In this document: in pieces, positions 18,313-27,455 of the stretch | How positions within the stretch are numbered: the stretch's first letter is position 1 | How the letters are laid out: each line of letters opens with the position of its first letter | Source: Clostridium_AT radicumherbarum | Lineage (GTDB): Bacteria; Bacillota; Clostridia; Clostridiales; Clostridiaceae | Assembly: GCF_045310525.1 (NCBI RefSeq) | Contig: NZ_JBJHZY010000001.1 | Coordinates: 930,001 to 994,000, forward strand | Reading direction: 5' to 3' | Length of the DNA: 64,000 bases | The notes under the pieces: generated by a model | Told to the model about the DNA's origin: nothing | The model's database searches: none | The model's input: only the letters and a program-made list of their open reading frames with translations | Translations under genes and position numbers: made by a program

Positions 18313-18846
18313 TTGAAGTATATTGCTTTTCTTAGGGGAATAAATGTAAGCGGCAAAAATAGCATAAAAATGGCAGCTTTAAAAGCTATGTTTCAGACTC
18401 TAGGCTTCAATAATGTAGAAACGTACATCCAAAGCGGTAATGTGATTTTTGAATTCGATGCTTGCGATACAGTGAGTTTAGAAGTAAAAATTAAAGAAGA
18501 GATAGATAAAACCTTTGGATTTCATGTAGAGACAATTGTACGTACAATGGAAGAACTAATAAATATAATAAGCAATAATCCATTACTTGTAGAAGCTAAC
18601 ATAGAAATCGATAAGCTCCATGTAACTTTATTGCTTAATAAGCCAGAAGAAGCTATAGAATCTTTAAATTTAAAGAAGGAAGAAAATGAGAAATACATAA
18701 TTCGAGGGAAAGAGATTTACTTATATTGCCCTAATGGGTATGGAAATACTAAATTGAATAATACTATCTTAGAGAAAAAATTGAAGGTTGCTGCTACAAC
18801 AAGAAATTGGAAGACAATGAATAAGCTTCTGGAAATGATGAAATAA
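18313..18846 (+). CDS. DUF1697 domain protein
   Basis: Protein of 177 aa with the family opening (YIAFLRGINVSGKN), the YIQSGNVIFE segment and the C-terminal ATTRNWKTMNKL block. TTG start, AAGGAGAGG 8 nt upstream. The function of the family is not established. msrB follows after 15 nt, so the two are probably co-transcribed. Confidence 0.88.
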   Translation: MKYIAFLRGINVSGKNSIKMAALKAMFQTLGFNNVETYIQSGNVIFEFDACDTVSLEVKIKEEIDKTFGFHVETIVRTMEELINIISNNPLLVEANIEIDKLHVTLLLNKPEEAIESLNLKKEENEKYIIRGKEIYLYCPNGYGNTKLNNTILEKKLKVAATTRNWKTMNKLLEMMK

Positions 18847-18861
18847 ATAAGGAGTGTTCCT

Positions 18862-19320
18862 ATGGCACAAAATTATAATAAGCCAAGCAAAGAAGAACTA
18901 AAAGAAAAGCTTAATGAGCTGCAGTACAAGGTTACACAGGAAAATGAAACAGAAATGCCCTATAGAAATACCTATGATAATCATTTCGAAAAAGGTATAT
19001 ATGTGGACATTGTATCTGGTGAACCTCTTTTTTCCTCAACAGATAAATATAATTCCGGCTGTGGCTGGCCTGCATTTACAAAACCTATAAGCAGAGAGTT
19101 TATAAAGGAAAAATCTGATTTCGGCTATAATATGCATAGAATTGAAGTTAGAAGTAAAAATGCTGACTCTCATCTAGGCCACGTTTTTAATGATGGACCT
19201 ATGAAAGAAGGCGGCTTGAGGTATTGTATCAATTCTGCAGCTTTAAGGTTTATTCCTTTGAATAAAATGAAGGAAGAGGGTTATGAGGAATATATTCCAT
19301 TAGTAGAAAATAAAAAATAG
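18862..19320 (+). CDS. msrB: peptide-methionine (R)-S-oxide reductase
   Basis: MsrB of 152 aa that reduces methionine-R-sulfoxide in oxidised proteins. Family blocks SGCGWPAF, DSHLGHVF and the catalytic Cys in RYCINSAALRF are present. The two CxxC zinc-binding pairs of many MsrB proteins are absent, so this is the non-zinc subtype. Second gene after DUF1697, closed by a terminator. Confidence 0.95.
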   Translation: MAQNYNKPSKEELKEKLNELQYKVTQENETEMPYRNTYDNHFEKGIYVDIVSGEPLFSSTDKYNSGCGWPAFTKPISREFIKEKSDFGYNMHRIEVRSKNADSHLGHVFNDGPMKEGGLRYCINSAALRFIPLNKMKEEGYEEYIPLVENKK

Positions 19321-19336
19321 ATTTAAGCGAAAGAAT

Positions 19337-19381
19337 CTATAGATATAAACAGGATTATATCTATAGGTCTTCTCTATTTTT
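19337..19381 (+). terminator. terminator after msrB
   Basis: 12-bp perfect stem CTATAGATATAA / TTATATCTATAG followed by a pyrimidine-rich tract ending in T runs. Confidence 0.75.
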
Positions 19382-19462
19382 ATAATTTAAAATTAATTTG
19401 CTTTAGTATAGGACCATATAAGATATATAAACATATACTGATATATTAGAGGTGATGTTTAT

Positions 19463-19783
19463 ATGAGCAAATTAAGAGTTATGTTTTTTAAGAAAGGCTA
19501 TATAGAGCCATTATATACTGTAAAGGACATATCTGAGAGAAGTGTGAAGGAACAAAAAGAACTACTTCCTGTAGAACGGGGCTATGAGGACTTAGATACT
19601 GCTGCTGATGCGGTAATTATAGACATGTATATGAATTCTGATAAATTAGAGCTTAAGGATGGACTTTATAAAATAAACAGCAGAAGGTTTAAAGCAACTG
19701 AGCCCAGAGCATTATGGATAGAGGTGGAACTGCTGGAAACCTGGGAAAGAAAATCTGTAAGACAAAGAAAAGGAAAAGAGTAA
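19463..19783 (+). CDS. hypothetical protein, 106 aa
   Basis: Unrecognised charged, soluble protein of 106 aa. AGAGGTGATG ribosome site before ATG, own terminator after it. It ends in a basic tail (SVRQRKGKE). Monocistronic. No motif that assigns a function. Confidence 0.7.
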   Translation: MSKLRVMFFKKGYIEPLYTVKDISERSVKEQKELLPVERGYEDLDTAADAVIIDMYMNSDKLELKDGLYKINSRRFKATEPRALWIEVELLETWERKSVRQRKGKE

Positions 19784-19793
19784 CATGAATCAA

Positions 19794-19826
19794 AAAGGCT
19801 TTAGCTATTTCTAGAGCCTTATTTTA
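19794..19826 (+). terminator. terminator after the 106-aa gene
   Basis: AAGGCT/AGCCTT stem extended by TAG/CTA with ATTTTATTT tail. The following 220 nt to the next gene show only AT-rich sequence. Confidence 0.7.
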
Positions 19827-20046
19827 TTTATATATAAATTTTATTCTAAATTTAGTAAATAGGAAAAAATTAGATTTCTAGATATGAATGAAACTAGCGA
19901 TTATATAATGACACAGCCCTTTGAATTACCAGGCTTTTGCATAATCATAAATCTTAAGTAATAGATTATATTATGGGAATTTTTAACATCAAAATACAAA
20001 TTAAAAATTACTTAAATTTATTAATGTTGAAGGGAAAATAAAAGCT

Positions 20047-21122
20047 ATGGACAAAAATAATAGGGTTGAGTTAAAAATTCTTAAGATAATACTTTTAATT
20101 TACATTACATTGTGCATAATAATAGCCGGATTAAATTATGGCTATTCAAGCCATGCTGCTCCACAAGCATCGGCATTTATAAATTGGCTTTGGCTTTTTT
20201 ATGAAAACTGGGTAAAAACCTTGTTTATAATTATAGGAAGTTTCCTTACTATTAGAGTTATTGGAACGTCTAAAAGAACATTGATGAGGAAAAGAAACTT
20301 AATTGGCTTTATCACTGCAGCTTTAATCGTGCATATAACTGCACCAATTCTTCTTCATAATGAAGAACTTTATTTTTTCACAATGCCTCTGCCCTGGACA
20401 ACAACTCCCATTCAGCTTTTATTTTCTAAAGCACCCTTTTATATGAGTCGCTTTTCAATTTGGGGTGCTGATGGCATATCTGCAGCTCTCATATTTTATC
20501 TTTGCTACAGTATAATTGTCTTAGCTGGAACCTTATTATTTGGAAGGCGCTGGCAATGCTCCACAATATGTTTATTTAATGGTTTTCTTCAGAAGTATTT
20601 GACCCTGCAATTCCGCTGATAGGGAAAGATAAGAAATTAACTTCTAAGGGACTTAAGGTTTTTTCTCTAATAAGATGGGCATTACTTTTATTTTCTTTAT
20701 TTTTTAACTTATGGTGGATTATGCTTCTGTCAGGTATGGAATTAACAAGCGGTGTTCAGATAATCAGTAAAATTGAAAATTATAAATATCTTAGCTCAGA
20801 ACTTTTGGCTGCAATGTTTTTCTGGGTTGCATTTATTGGAAGGGGTTATTGCTATTATTGTCCATTAGGAACAGTGTTAGCTTTCTTTGGGAAAATTGCT
20901 GGGCAGGAAATTGTTACAAATAAGTTTAAATGCATACAATGCAGCCAATGCAATTTAGCCTGCCCAATGTCCATAGACATTAAGATTAAGGCTAAAGAAG
21001 GGAAGGCTGTAAGCAGCAATCGTTGTGTAGGATGCTGCCACTGTGTGGATGCTTGCCCTACAAGAACACTGGATTATTCAACAAAATATTTAAAGTGGAG
21101 GATCAATAAAAGAGAAAATTGA
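20047..21122 (+). pseudogene. membrane 4Fe-4S protein (NapH/YccM-like), single-base frameshift
   Basis: The first part (20047-20619) encodes a membrane protein with about four helices and a first NapH-type Cys motif (GRRWQCSTICLFNGF). The reading frame is lost there and resumes one base back at about 20586 (SSEVFDPAIPLIGK), continuing through GRGYCYYCPLG and two ferredoxin motifs (CIQCSQCNLACP, CVGCCHCVDACP) to 21122. Adding one T to the TTTT at 20583-20586 restores one frame of about 358 codons. The intact protein would pass electrons at the membrane. It may be a true frameshift, a slippery phase-variable run or a sequencing error. Confidence 0.85.
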
Positions 21123-21192
21123 TACTATTATAATTATAAAATAGTGATAAAATAATAATATTAAAAGTTTCAGTATTATGGAGGTAAAACAA

Positions 21193-21753
21193 TTGAACGA
21201 AACATTACAAATTATAAGAAACAGAAGAAGCATAAGAGCTTTTAAAAATGAACAAATTAAAGAGGAAGAGCTAAATGAAATTATAGAAGCTGCTATATAT
21301 GCACCAAGTGCTTCAAATAAACAACCTTGGCACTTTACTGTGGTTCAAAACAAGGAACTTCTTGATTTACTAAATAAAAGCTTCAAGGAGCTAGCAAAAA
21401 AATCAGACAATGATTATATTAAAAGAGTTGGTGATAATGAAAATTATCATGTGTTTTACAATGCACCAACTGTAATAATAGTCTCTGGGGATGAAAATAA
21501 CAATTATGCAGCTGTTGACACAGCAGCAGCTGTAGAAAACATGCTTTTAGCTGCAGAAGCACAAGGTATTGGTGGCTGCTGGATTGGATTTATAGCTTAT
21601 GTATTTAATAGTGAAGAAGGTAGGGAATTTTCTAAGAAATTAGGAATTCCAGAAGGTTATAAGCAAATACATGCCGCAGCCCTTGGTTACAAAAAAATTA
21701 ATAGAACAATTGCACCAGCAAGAAAAGAAAACTCAGTAAATTACATAAGGTAA
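21193..21753 (+). CDS. nitroreductase family FMN oxidoreductase
   Basis: FMN-dependent nitroreductase-fold protein (186 aa): RRSIRAFKNEQI at the N-terminus, APSASNKQPWHF flavin-binding block, and the C-terminal GGCWIGF and IHAAALGY blocks. TTG at 21193 is chosen because GGAGG ends 8 nt before it; an in-frame ATG at 21178 overlaps that site. Physiological substrate unknown. A decayed copy of part of this gene lies at 24361. Confidence 0.88.
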   Translation: MNETLQIIRNRRSIRAFKNEQIKEEELNEIIEAAIYAPSASNKQPWHFTVVQNKELLDLLNKSFKELAKKSDNDYIKRVGDNENYHVFYNAPTVIIVSGDENNNYAAVDTAAAVENMLLAAEAQGIGGCWIGFIAYVFNSEEGREFSKKLGIPEGYKQIHAAALGYKKINRTIAPARKENSVNYIR

Positions 21754-21804
21754 AAGACAATATGCTTTAATAATAATTTAATATAAAAGGATTTGTGTAA
21801 ATTC

Positions 21805-21846
21805 AAACCTAGCAGGTATAATTATATCTTCTAGGTTTTCTTTTTC
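21805..21846 (+). terminator. terminator after nitroreductase
   Basis: AAACCTAG / CTAGGTTT stem, extended inward by imperfect pairing, followed by TTCTTTTT. Confidence 0.8.
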
Positions 21847-21953
21847 TGTAAATTAGAGATGTACTTATCCTTAGGCAAATTGTTACAAAGCATTACTATA
21901 TTAATGTGATATAATATTATTTAGCAGTTTAACAATACAAAGGGATTGATTTT

Positions 21954-22595
21954 ATGAAAAGTAAATTAAAGGATTTTGTAGAAGAACTGGCTATGACAGA
22001 GGTAACTAAAAATGTTTATAACCAGTATTCCTATGAAATTGAAGAAAATGAGATAAGAAGAAAAAATCTTCTAGTATACCTTGAGTATATGCATAAACAA
22101 AAACCAGAAGTTCTACTTGTTGGTGAGGCTCCGGGATATAGAGGCTGCAGGTTAACAGGAGTTCCATTTACAAGTGAATACCTTCTTATGAATAATATGA
22201 AGGGAATGAAGGTTTTTGGAAGAGAGGCAGGATATAGATTGGCCTCAAATAAGGAGAAGCTACTTAAAGAAGCTACTTCCACAATAATATGGGATACTAT
22301 AGTAAAATATAATATAATGTCCTTAGGGTGGAATGCCTTCCCCTTTCATCCACATAAGGAAGGTAACTTTGAAAGTAATAGAACTCCACTAAAAGCTGAA
22401 CTTGCCATAGGAGAAAAGCCGCTTATAAAAATAATTGAGATCTATAATATAAGAAAGATTGTAGCAGTGGGCACGAAGGCTGAACTTACACTTGCAAAAC
22501 TAAATATTAGCTGCTTAAAGGTAAGACACCCTGCTCAGGGCGGTAAAAATGAATTTGTAGAGGGATTAAGAAGAATAAAAAGCATGGAACTATAA
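21954..22595 (+). CDS. uracil-DNA glycosylase superfamily protein
   Basis: Protein of 213 aa with the UDG-fold active-site block (LLVGEAPGYRGCRLTGVPFTSE, cited in parts: VGEAPGYRG, GVPFTS) and the C-terminal RHPAQGG segment that corresponds to the HPS-like catalytic loop. A further conserved NAFPFHPH lies near residue 125. Likely a DNA-repair glycosylase or a relative acting on another base. Ribosome site AAGGGATTGA. Followed closely by nudC. Confidence 0.75.
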   Translation: MKSKLKDFVEELAMTEVTKNVYNQYSYEIEENEIRRKNLLVYLEYMHKQKPEVLLVGEAPGYRGCRLTGVPFTSEYLLMNNMKGMKVFGREAGYRLASNKEKLLKEATSTIIWDTIVKYNIMSLGWNAFPFHPHKEGNFESNRTPLKAELAIGEKPLIKIIEIYNIRKIVAVGTKAELTLAKLNISCLKVRHPAQGGKNEFVEGLRRIKSMEL

Positions 22596-22655
22596 TTTAT
22601 ATGAAGTTAAAAGAAATGCTAATAGAAAAAAGATATTTAAGGAGCAGATATCGTA

Positions 22656-23495
22656 ATGAATAGAGAAAGTATTTATAAAAATTATATACCAGCTCTTAAA
22701 GCTGAACATGAGATTAAAGCTGGCTGCCTTTGGTTTATATTCTATTTGGATAAGCTATTGGTTGAAAATAATGACAATAGGATTAACATTCCTTATGCAA
22801 ACAGCCTGAAGGAATTAAATATCATTCCTGTTAGAAAACAATATCTAGGAACTTTTAAAGGGCACCCTTGTTATTCTGTAGAAGTATCACAAAATACAGC
22901 TGAATTTGGTGAAATGTCTTTAATTGGCCTTCGTGAATTATATGGACTTGTAGAAGAGGACATGTTTCTTCTAGCTGGTAAGGCACTTCAAATAGTTAAT
23001 TGGGATAAAACTCATCAGTTCTGCGGGAGCTGCGGAACTGAAACCTATACTTTGGAGGGTGAAAGAGCTAAGAAGTGTCCTAAGTGCGGTCATTTAAGCT
23101 ATCCAGTAATTTGTCCAGCAGTAATAACTGCAGTTATGAAGGATAACAAAATTCTTTTGGCACATAATCGTAATTTTAAGGGAAATATGTATGGTCTTAT
23201 TGCAGGTTTTGTTGAGGCTGGAGAAACACTTGAGGAATGCGTTGCTAGAGAAATAAAGGAGGAAGTTGGACTAAAGGTTAAGGAAATAAAGTACATTGAA
23301 AGCCAACCTTGGCCCTTTCCTAATTCCTTGATGCTTGGTTTTACAGCGCAATATGAAAGTGGAGAAATAGCTGTAGACGGAATAGAAATAGACGATGCAA
23401 AGTGGTTTGACGTAAATACCCTTCCAGGTCTTCCTTCAGAAATCAGTATTGCTAGGAAAATTATTGATTGGTATATAGATAAATTCAAAGAATAG
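22656..23495 (+). CDS. nudC: NADH pyrophosphatase / RNA decapping NUDIX hydrolase
   Basis: NudC-type enzyme of 279 aa that cleaves NAD(H), and in some bacteria the NAD cap of RNA. A zinc ribbon (FCGSCGTETYTLEGERAKKCPKCG, cited as CGSCG and CPKCG) precedes the NUDIX box GFVEAGETLEECVAREIKEEVG (core GETLEECVAREIKEEVG). The NAD-specific signature SQPWPFPNS follows. AAGGAG ribosome site before ATG. Confidence 0.92.
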   Translation: MNRESIYKNYIPALKAEHEIKAGCLWFIFYLDKLLVENNDNRINIPYANSLKELNIIPVRKQYLGTFKGHPCYSVEVSQNTAEFGEMSLIGLRELYGLVEEDMFLLAGKALQIVNWDKTHQFCGSCGTETYTLEGERAKKCPKCGHLSYPVICPAVITAVMKDNKILLAHNRNFKGNMYGLIAGFVEAGETLEECVAREIKEEVGLKVKEIKYIESQPWPFPNSLMLGFTAQYESGEIAVDGIEIDDAKWFDVNTLPGLPSEISIARKIIDWYIDKFKE

Positions 23496-23643
23496 TAGAT
23501 AATATTAGATACACGGGAGGGATTTTATTCTGCAATATATAAAACTGCCTAGAATAGGGCTTTATTGCTATTGAATAAAAGAAAATTTATTAAAATATAA
23601 TGAGGAAATTGAATTTTGCAGTAGAAAGGTAATAGAAAAAAAT

Positions 23644-23838
23644 ATGGATGGAACTAATAGAGCAAATATAAAAATAGGATCAAAGGTTTTGGTTGTACAA
23701 AAGCAAGATCAACGGACAGGCAAGCTAACAGAAGGAATTGTAAAAAGAATACTTACAAATTCACCAAATCATCATCGTGGTATAAAGGTTATGCTGGAAG
23801 ATGGTATTGTGGGAAGGGTGCAGGAATTAAAACTATAA
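23644..23838 (+). CDS. YwbE family protein (DUF2196)
   Basis: 64-aa basic protein with the YwbE pattern: RANIKIGSKVLVVQKQDQRTGKLTEG, cited as IGSKVLVVQKQDQRTG, then SPNHHRGIKVMLEDG. The family is short and predicted to be a KOW/SH3-like beta-barrel of unknown function. Weak ribosome site (AAAGGTAATAG). Confidence 0.85.
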   Translation: MDGTNRANIKIGSKVLVVQKQDQRTGKLTEGIVKRILTNSPNHHRGIKVMLEDGIVGRVQELKL

Positions 23839-23872
23839 AGGTAATAAAAAATAATAAGGAGCTAAAACTTTA

Positions 23873-24361
23873 ATGAAAAAACTTAAAATAGATTTAGAAT
23901 TACTTTACCAATCCTTTATGTTCGAAAATGAAGATTTATGTAAGGAATACCTTGACACTAATACAGGGGAGATAATAAATATTCCCGAGGAAATATTTAA
24001 AGTTACATCAGGTAAAGCAGATGAGAAGGATTTAGATGATTGGCAGATGGAACTTTTGGAAGAAGCCTATGCTGTTGCAGAAGATAAAATGGGACGATAC
24101 ATATTAATACAAAATATAGACATTTCCTACTTAAACGGGGCAATTGAAAATTTTGTTGAGCACAATATAGCTTCTGAGGATTTAAAGAATAAGCTTTTAA
24201 ACGTACTCTATGAAGAAAACCCATTGAGAAGTTTTAAAAATGTACTAAGTGATTACCCAGAAGAAATAGATCAATGGTATGATTATGAAGAGCAAAAGGG
24301 AAAAGAATATGTTATAGACTGGCTTAGAGAAAGAAACATTCAAATAGTATATCCTATTTAG
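23873..24361 (+). CDS. UPF0158 family protein
   Basis: 162-aa acidic protein of the UPF0158 family: long helical protein with a DDWQMELLEEAYAVAED block, a GRYILIQ segment and a C-terminal FKNVLSDYPEEIDQWYDYEE stretch. Function unknown. AAGGAGC ribosome site. Its stop codon forms the junction with a decayed nitroreductase fragment, which begins immediately after. Confidence 0.75.
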   Translation: MKKLKIDLELLYQSFMFENEDLCKEYLDTNTGEIINIPEEIFKVTSGKADEKDLDDWQMELLEEAYAVAEDKMGRYILIQNIDISYLNGAIENFVEHNIASEDLKNKLLNVLYEENPLRSFKNVLSDYPEEIDQWYDYEEQKGKEYVIDWLRERNIQIVYPI

Positions 24362-24530
24362 ATGCTGCTATCTACTCACCAAGTGCTCAAATAAACAGCC
24401 TTGGAACTTTACAGTAATTCAGAACAAAGAACTTCTTAACTTGCTTAATAATAGCTTCAAGGAGATAGCAAAGAAATCTGACAATGATTATATTAAAAGA
24501 GTTGCTGAAAATAAAAACTTTCGTGTAGAG
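24361..24530 (+). pseudogene. nitroreductase gene remnant
   Basis: About 165 nt align with the internal part of the nitroreductase gene at 21280-21450: shared stretches include CACCAAGTGC and GACAATGATTATATTAAAAG (24480 region). The start, the C-terminal two thirds and the frame are lost (one base missing in the SASN codons). It looks like the leftover of a second, diverged nitroreductase copy deleted from both sides. Confidence 0.8.
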
Positions 24531-24531
24531 C

Positions 24532-24566
24532 AAATTAGGAGTTCAAAAATGAACTCCTAATTTTTC
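24532..24566 (+). terminator. bidirectional terminator between the remnant and the response regulator
   Basis: 13-nt stem AAATTAGGAGTTC / GAACTCCTAATTT with a 6-nt loop; T-rich on the plus strand and A-rich before it. It serves the plus-strand genes and possibly the convergent two-component operon. Confidence 0.8.
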
Positions 24567-24600
24567 TTTATATAGCAATCATCCTATTTTCATTACTAGT

Positions 24601-25221
24601 TTATTTATTTTTATAATAGAAAACAGCAAGCTGAGTTCTGTCTCTTAAGTTCAACTTTTCTAAAATGGTAGTTAAACTGTTTCTAACGGTGCCCTCGCTT
24701 AAAAACAGTTTACTTGCTATTTCTTTATTGTTAAGTCCTTCTGCGAGAGCGGTAATAATTTCTAGTTCCTTTTCAGTAATACCAAAGGCTGAAAAATCGC
24801 TTTTATTGATGCTGTTTATTAGAGATGGAATTTTGGTAACAATAGCCTCGCCAAAAACGCTTTGTCCAATATATACTGCCTCTAATGAGGGTACAATACT
24901 TTCGAAATTCTGCTTAATAATATAGCCCTTAGCACCAATCTTCAGTGCTTTAATTATATATTCATTATCTGAAAATGTAGTTAGAAATAGTATTTTTGCG
25001 TTTTTGTCACTTCTTAAAATTGCCTCTGCTGCCGCTAGCCCTGTCATAGTTTCCATTCGAATATCCATTAGTAAAATATCTGGTTTTAAACTATCATAAA
25101 GCTCAATAGCTTCCTTTCCATTGCAGCCAAGACCAACAACGGAAATACGGCCATCTGCTTCTAATATAGTTTTCAGGGAAACGCAGACTAATTTATCATC
25201 ATCAACCACTACTACTCTCAT
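24601..25221 (-). CDS. NarL/LuxR-family response regulator
   Basis: 206-aa response regulator. Receiver domain with DDD near the N-terminus, phospho-acceptor Asp in LLMDIRME and the conserved Lys in GAKGYIIK. A LuxR-type helix-turn-helix follows (GLNNKEIASKLFLSEGTVRNSL, core NNKEIASKLFLSEGTVRN). Encoded 28 nt after its kinase and divergent from an ABC-2 exporter operon, which is the likely target. Confidence 0.92.
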   Translation of the reverse strand: MRVVVVDDDKLVCVSLKTILEADGRISVVGLGCNGKEAIELYDSLKPDILLMDIRMETMTGLAAAEAILRSDKNAKILFLTTFSDNEYIIKALKIGAKGYIIKQNFESIVPSLEAVYIGQSVFGEAIVTKIPSLINSINKSDFSAFGITEKELEIITALAEGLNNKEIASKLFLSEGTVRNSLTTILEKLNLRDRTQLAVFYYKNK

Positions 25222-25249
25222 ATTATCTCACCTCATTCTCTCGAAATAC

Positions 25250-26311
25250 TTACTTTTTCGGTATTGAAATAAAGATTCTAAACCCTTTGTTTGTACTGAC
25301 ATTAATGTTGCCCCCTATAGAAGCCACTCTGTCAGTCATGTTTTTTACTCCTATACCATTTTCACTATCATAGCTGCTTTGTGTACCATTGTCTTCAATA
25401 ACCAATTGATAAAGTGCAGGATGTTCCCTAATTGTTACAGATGCATTGGTGGCATTAGAATGCTTTGATATGTTTGACAAAGCTTCCTTTGCTACTGCAA
25501 TAAAGCAGTATTTAATATTCTTATCTATATTTGTTTCAACTTCATAATCAAATTTCACAGGGCAAAATTCAAAGCTATGTAATAATTTCTCTAATTCAGT
25601 TTGAAGGTCAATTGCTTTCTCATGCAAATCATGTACGCTGGCACGTATGCTGTCCATGGCTTCTGAAAGGGTATTTTTTATTAAAGACAAGCTTTCTTTT
25701 GTAGTTTCATCTTTATTGATAGCAAGCAGTGCACCAATTTGTAATATGGATCTAGAAAGTAAATGTCCCACATTATCATGAATATCCCTTGCTATTCTGT
25801 TTCGTTCGCTTAAGGTTGCAAGATTTATTTCATAGTCTTGTTTTTCTAGAAGCTCCTTATTTTGTTTTTCAAGCTGCATTGATATTTCCTTAGCATTATC
25901 ACGAAGTTTACGATATTCTTTTTCCATATTTTGAAGAGTAATAGTACGGAATTTTAAAATATAGGAGGCCATAATAAGGGCTGCAATTAACCAATTAGAG
26001 ATGAAGAGAGTCTGACTATTATCATATATAAGCGGCAGGAAGGCTAATACCCATATCCATTGCATTTTAAGAAATATTACGTCATAACACAAAACAGGAA
26101 TAAAAAATAATAAAGCTGGTTTAAAAAAGCAAAGAATTATATAAACAGCAAATACAGCTATTGTAATAGGTTCATTTTCCAAGTAGCTCAAGAATGCACT
26201 TAGGATTATGGCAATTAGAATTGGTACAATCATGTATAGGTTATCTGCATTAGGTATATATATTACTGAGCAAATAACAAAAATAATAAGTTTATCAATT
26301 AACTTTTTCAT
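25250..26311 (-). CDS. sensor histidine kinase (HisKA_3 type)
   Basis: 353-aa kinase. The N-terminal half has five to six membrane helices with almost no external loop, typical of intramembrane-sensing LiaS/DesK-like kinases. A coiled linker leads to the HisKA_3 phospho-acceptor block NRIARDIHDNVGHLLSRS, and the ATPase domain ends with the G-box GIGVKNMTDRV. It likely senses membrane or cell-envelope state and acts on the adjacent response regulator. Confidence 0.9.
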   Translation of the reverse strand: MKKLIDKLIIFVICSVIYIPNADNLYMIVPILIAIILSAFLSYLENEPITIAVFAVYIILCFFKPALLFFIPVLCYDVIFLKMQWIWVLAFLPLIYDNSQTLFISNWLIAALIMASYILKFRTITLQNMEKEYRKLRDNAKEISMQLEKQNKELLEKQDYEINLATLSERNRIARDIHDNVGHLLSRSILQIGALLAINKDETTKESLSLIKNTLSEAMDSIRASVHDLHEKAIDLQTELEKLLHSFEFCPVKFDYEVETNIDKNIKYCFIAVAKEALSNISKHSNATNASVTIREHPALYQLVIEDNGTQSSYDSENGIGVKNMTDRVASIGGNINVSTNKGFRIFISIPKK

Positions 26312-26503
26312 TTTACTACCAACCTTTATTTGTAAAAATAGTAATCACATATAAATACTAGCACGTTATATTACAGTTCTCAAGCGTATTGTTACATTTG
26401 TCATGGTGAGCTTGGAATATAATCACTTAAAAATTACCATTAAATTTATTATGATTAATATATGTAAGGTAAGCTTTGTTATATCAATTATGGGAGGTTA
26501 CTT

Positions 26504-27436
26504 ATGGTAATAAAGGTAAAAAATCTAGTAAAAAGATATGCTGATTTAGTAGCTTTGGATCATTTAAACTTAGAAGTAGAAGAAGGAGAAATCTTCGGCC
26601 TTTTAGGTCCTAACGGTTCAGGTAAAACTACTGCAATAAATTGTATATTATCACTGTTAAAATATGACAAAGGAACTATAGAAGTTTATGGCAAACCTAT
26701 GTCACCAGATGCTTATGATATTAAGCGTAATATAGGTATAATCATGCAGAATGTTGCAGTTTTCGAGGAATTGAATGTTTATGAAAACATTGATTATTTC
26801 TGTGGAATGTACATTACAGACAAAATAAAGCGTCGTGAACTTGTTGAGGAAGCTATTGATTTTGTCGGACTTAATGATTACAGAAAGTTTTATCCTAAGA
26901 AGCTAAGCGGTGGCTTACTTAGAAGGTTAAATATAGCTTGCGGTATTACACATAAGCCCAAACTAATTATCCTGGATGAACCAACAGTTGCAGTTGATCC
27001 TCAAAGCCGAAATAATATATTGGAAGGAATACAAAGGCTTAATAAAGAGGGAGCCACAATTGTGTACACTTCACACTATATGGAGGAAGTTGAACAAATC
27101 TGCACCAGGATCGCCATTATGGATAAAGGAAAGATAATAGCTACAGGCACCAATGAAGAACTAAAAGGTATGATAAATTCTGGTGAAAAACTTACAGTTG
27201 AAATTTTTAAATTCGATAAAAGTATTTTAGAGGGTATTAAAAATCTTCCACATATAATCTCTGCAGAGCTTAATGGCAATTTGCTTGTGGCCAAATCCAG
27301 CAGAGGTAAAAACAATCTAGTTGCACTCTTGGACTTTTTCAAATTAAAGAATGTTTCAGTTGGTAAGATATACTCTGAGCCACCTACCTTAAATGATGTA
27401 TTCCTAGAAATAACAGGTAAAGAGCTTAGAGATTAG
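26504..27436 (+). CDS. ABC-2 type exporter, ATP-binding subunit
   Basis: 310-aa ATPase with Walker A GPNGSGKT, signature LSGGLLRRLN, Walker B LIILDEPTVAVDP and a C-terminal extension of the drug/lantibiotic exporter type (DUF4162-like). GGGAGG ribosome site. It works with the two permeases downstream. The divergent two-component system suggests induction by an envelope-active compound. Confidence 0.92.
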   Translation: MVIKVKNLVKRYADLVALDHLNLEVEEGEIFGLLGPNGSGKTTAINCILSLLKYDKGTIEVYGKPMSPDAYDIKRNIGIIMQNVAVFEELNVYENIDYFCGMYITDKIKRRELVEEAIDFVGLNDYRKFYPKKLSGGLLRRLNIACGITHKPKLIILDEPTVAVDPQSRNNILEGIQRLNKEGATIVYTSHYMEEVEQICTRIAIMDKGKIIATGTNEELKGMINSGEKLTVEIFKFDKSILEGIKNLPHIISAELNGNLLVAKSSRGKNNLVALLDFFKLKNVSVGKIYSEPPTLNDVFLEITGKELRD

Positions 27437-27455
27437 AATGCTCGGCTAAAGGAGG

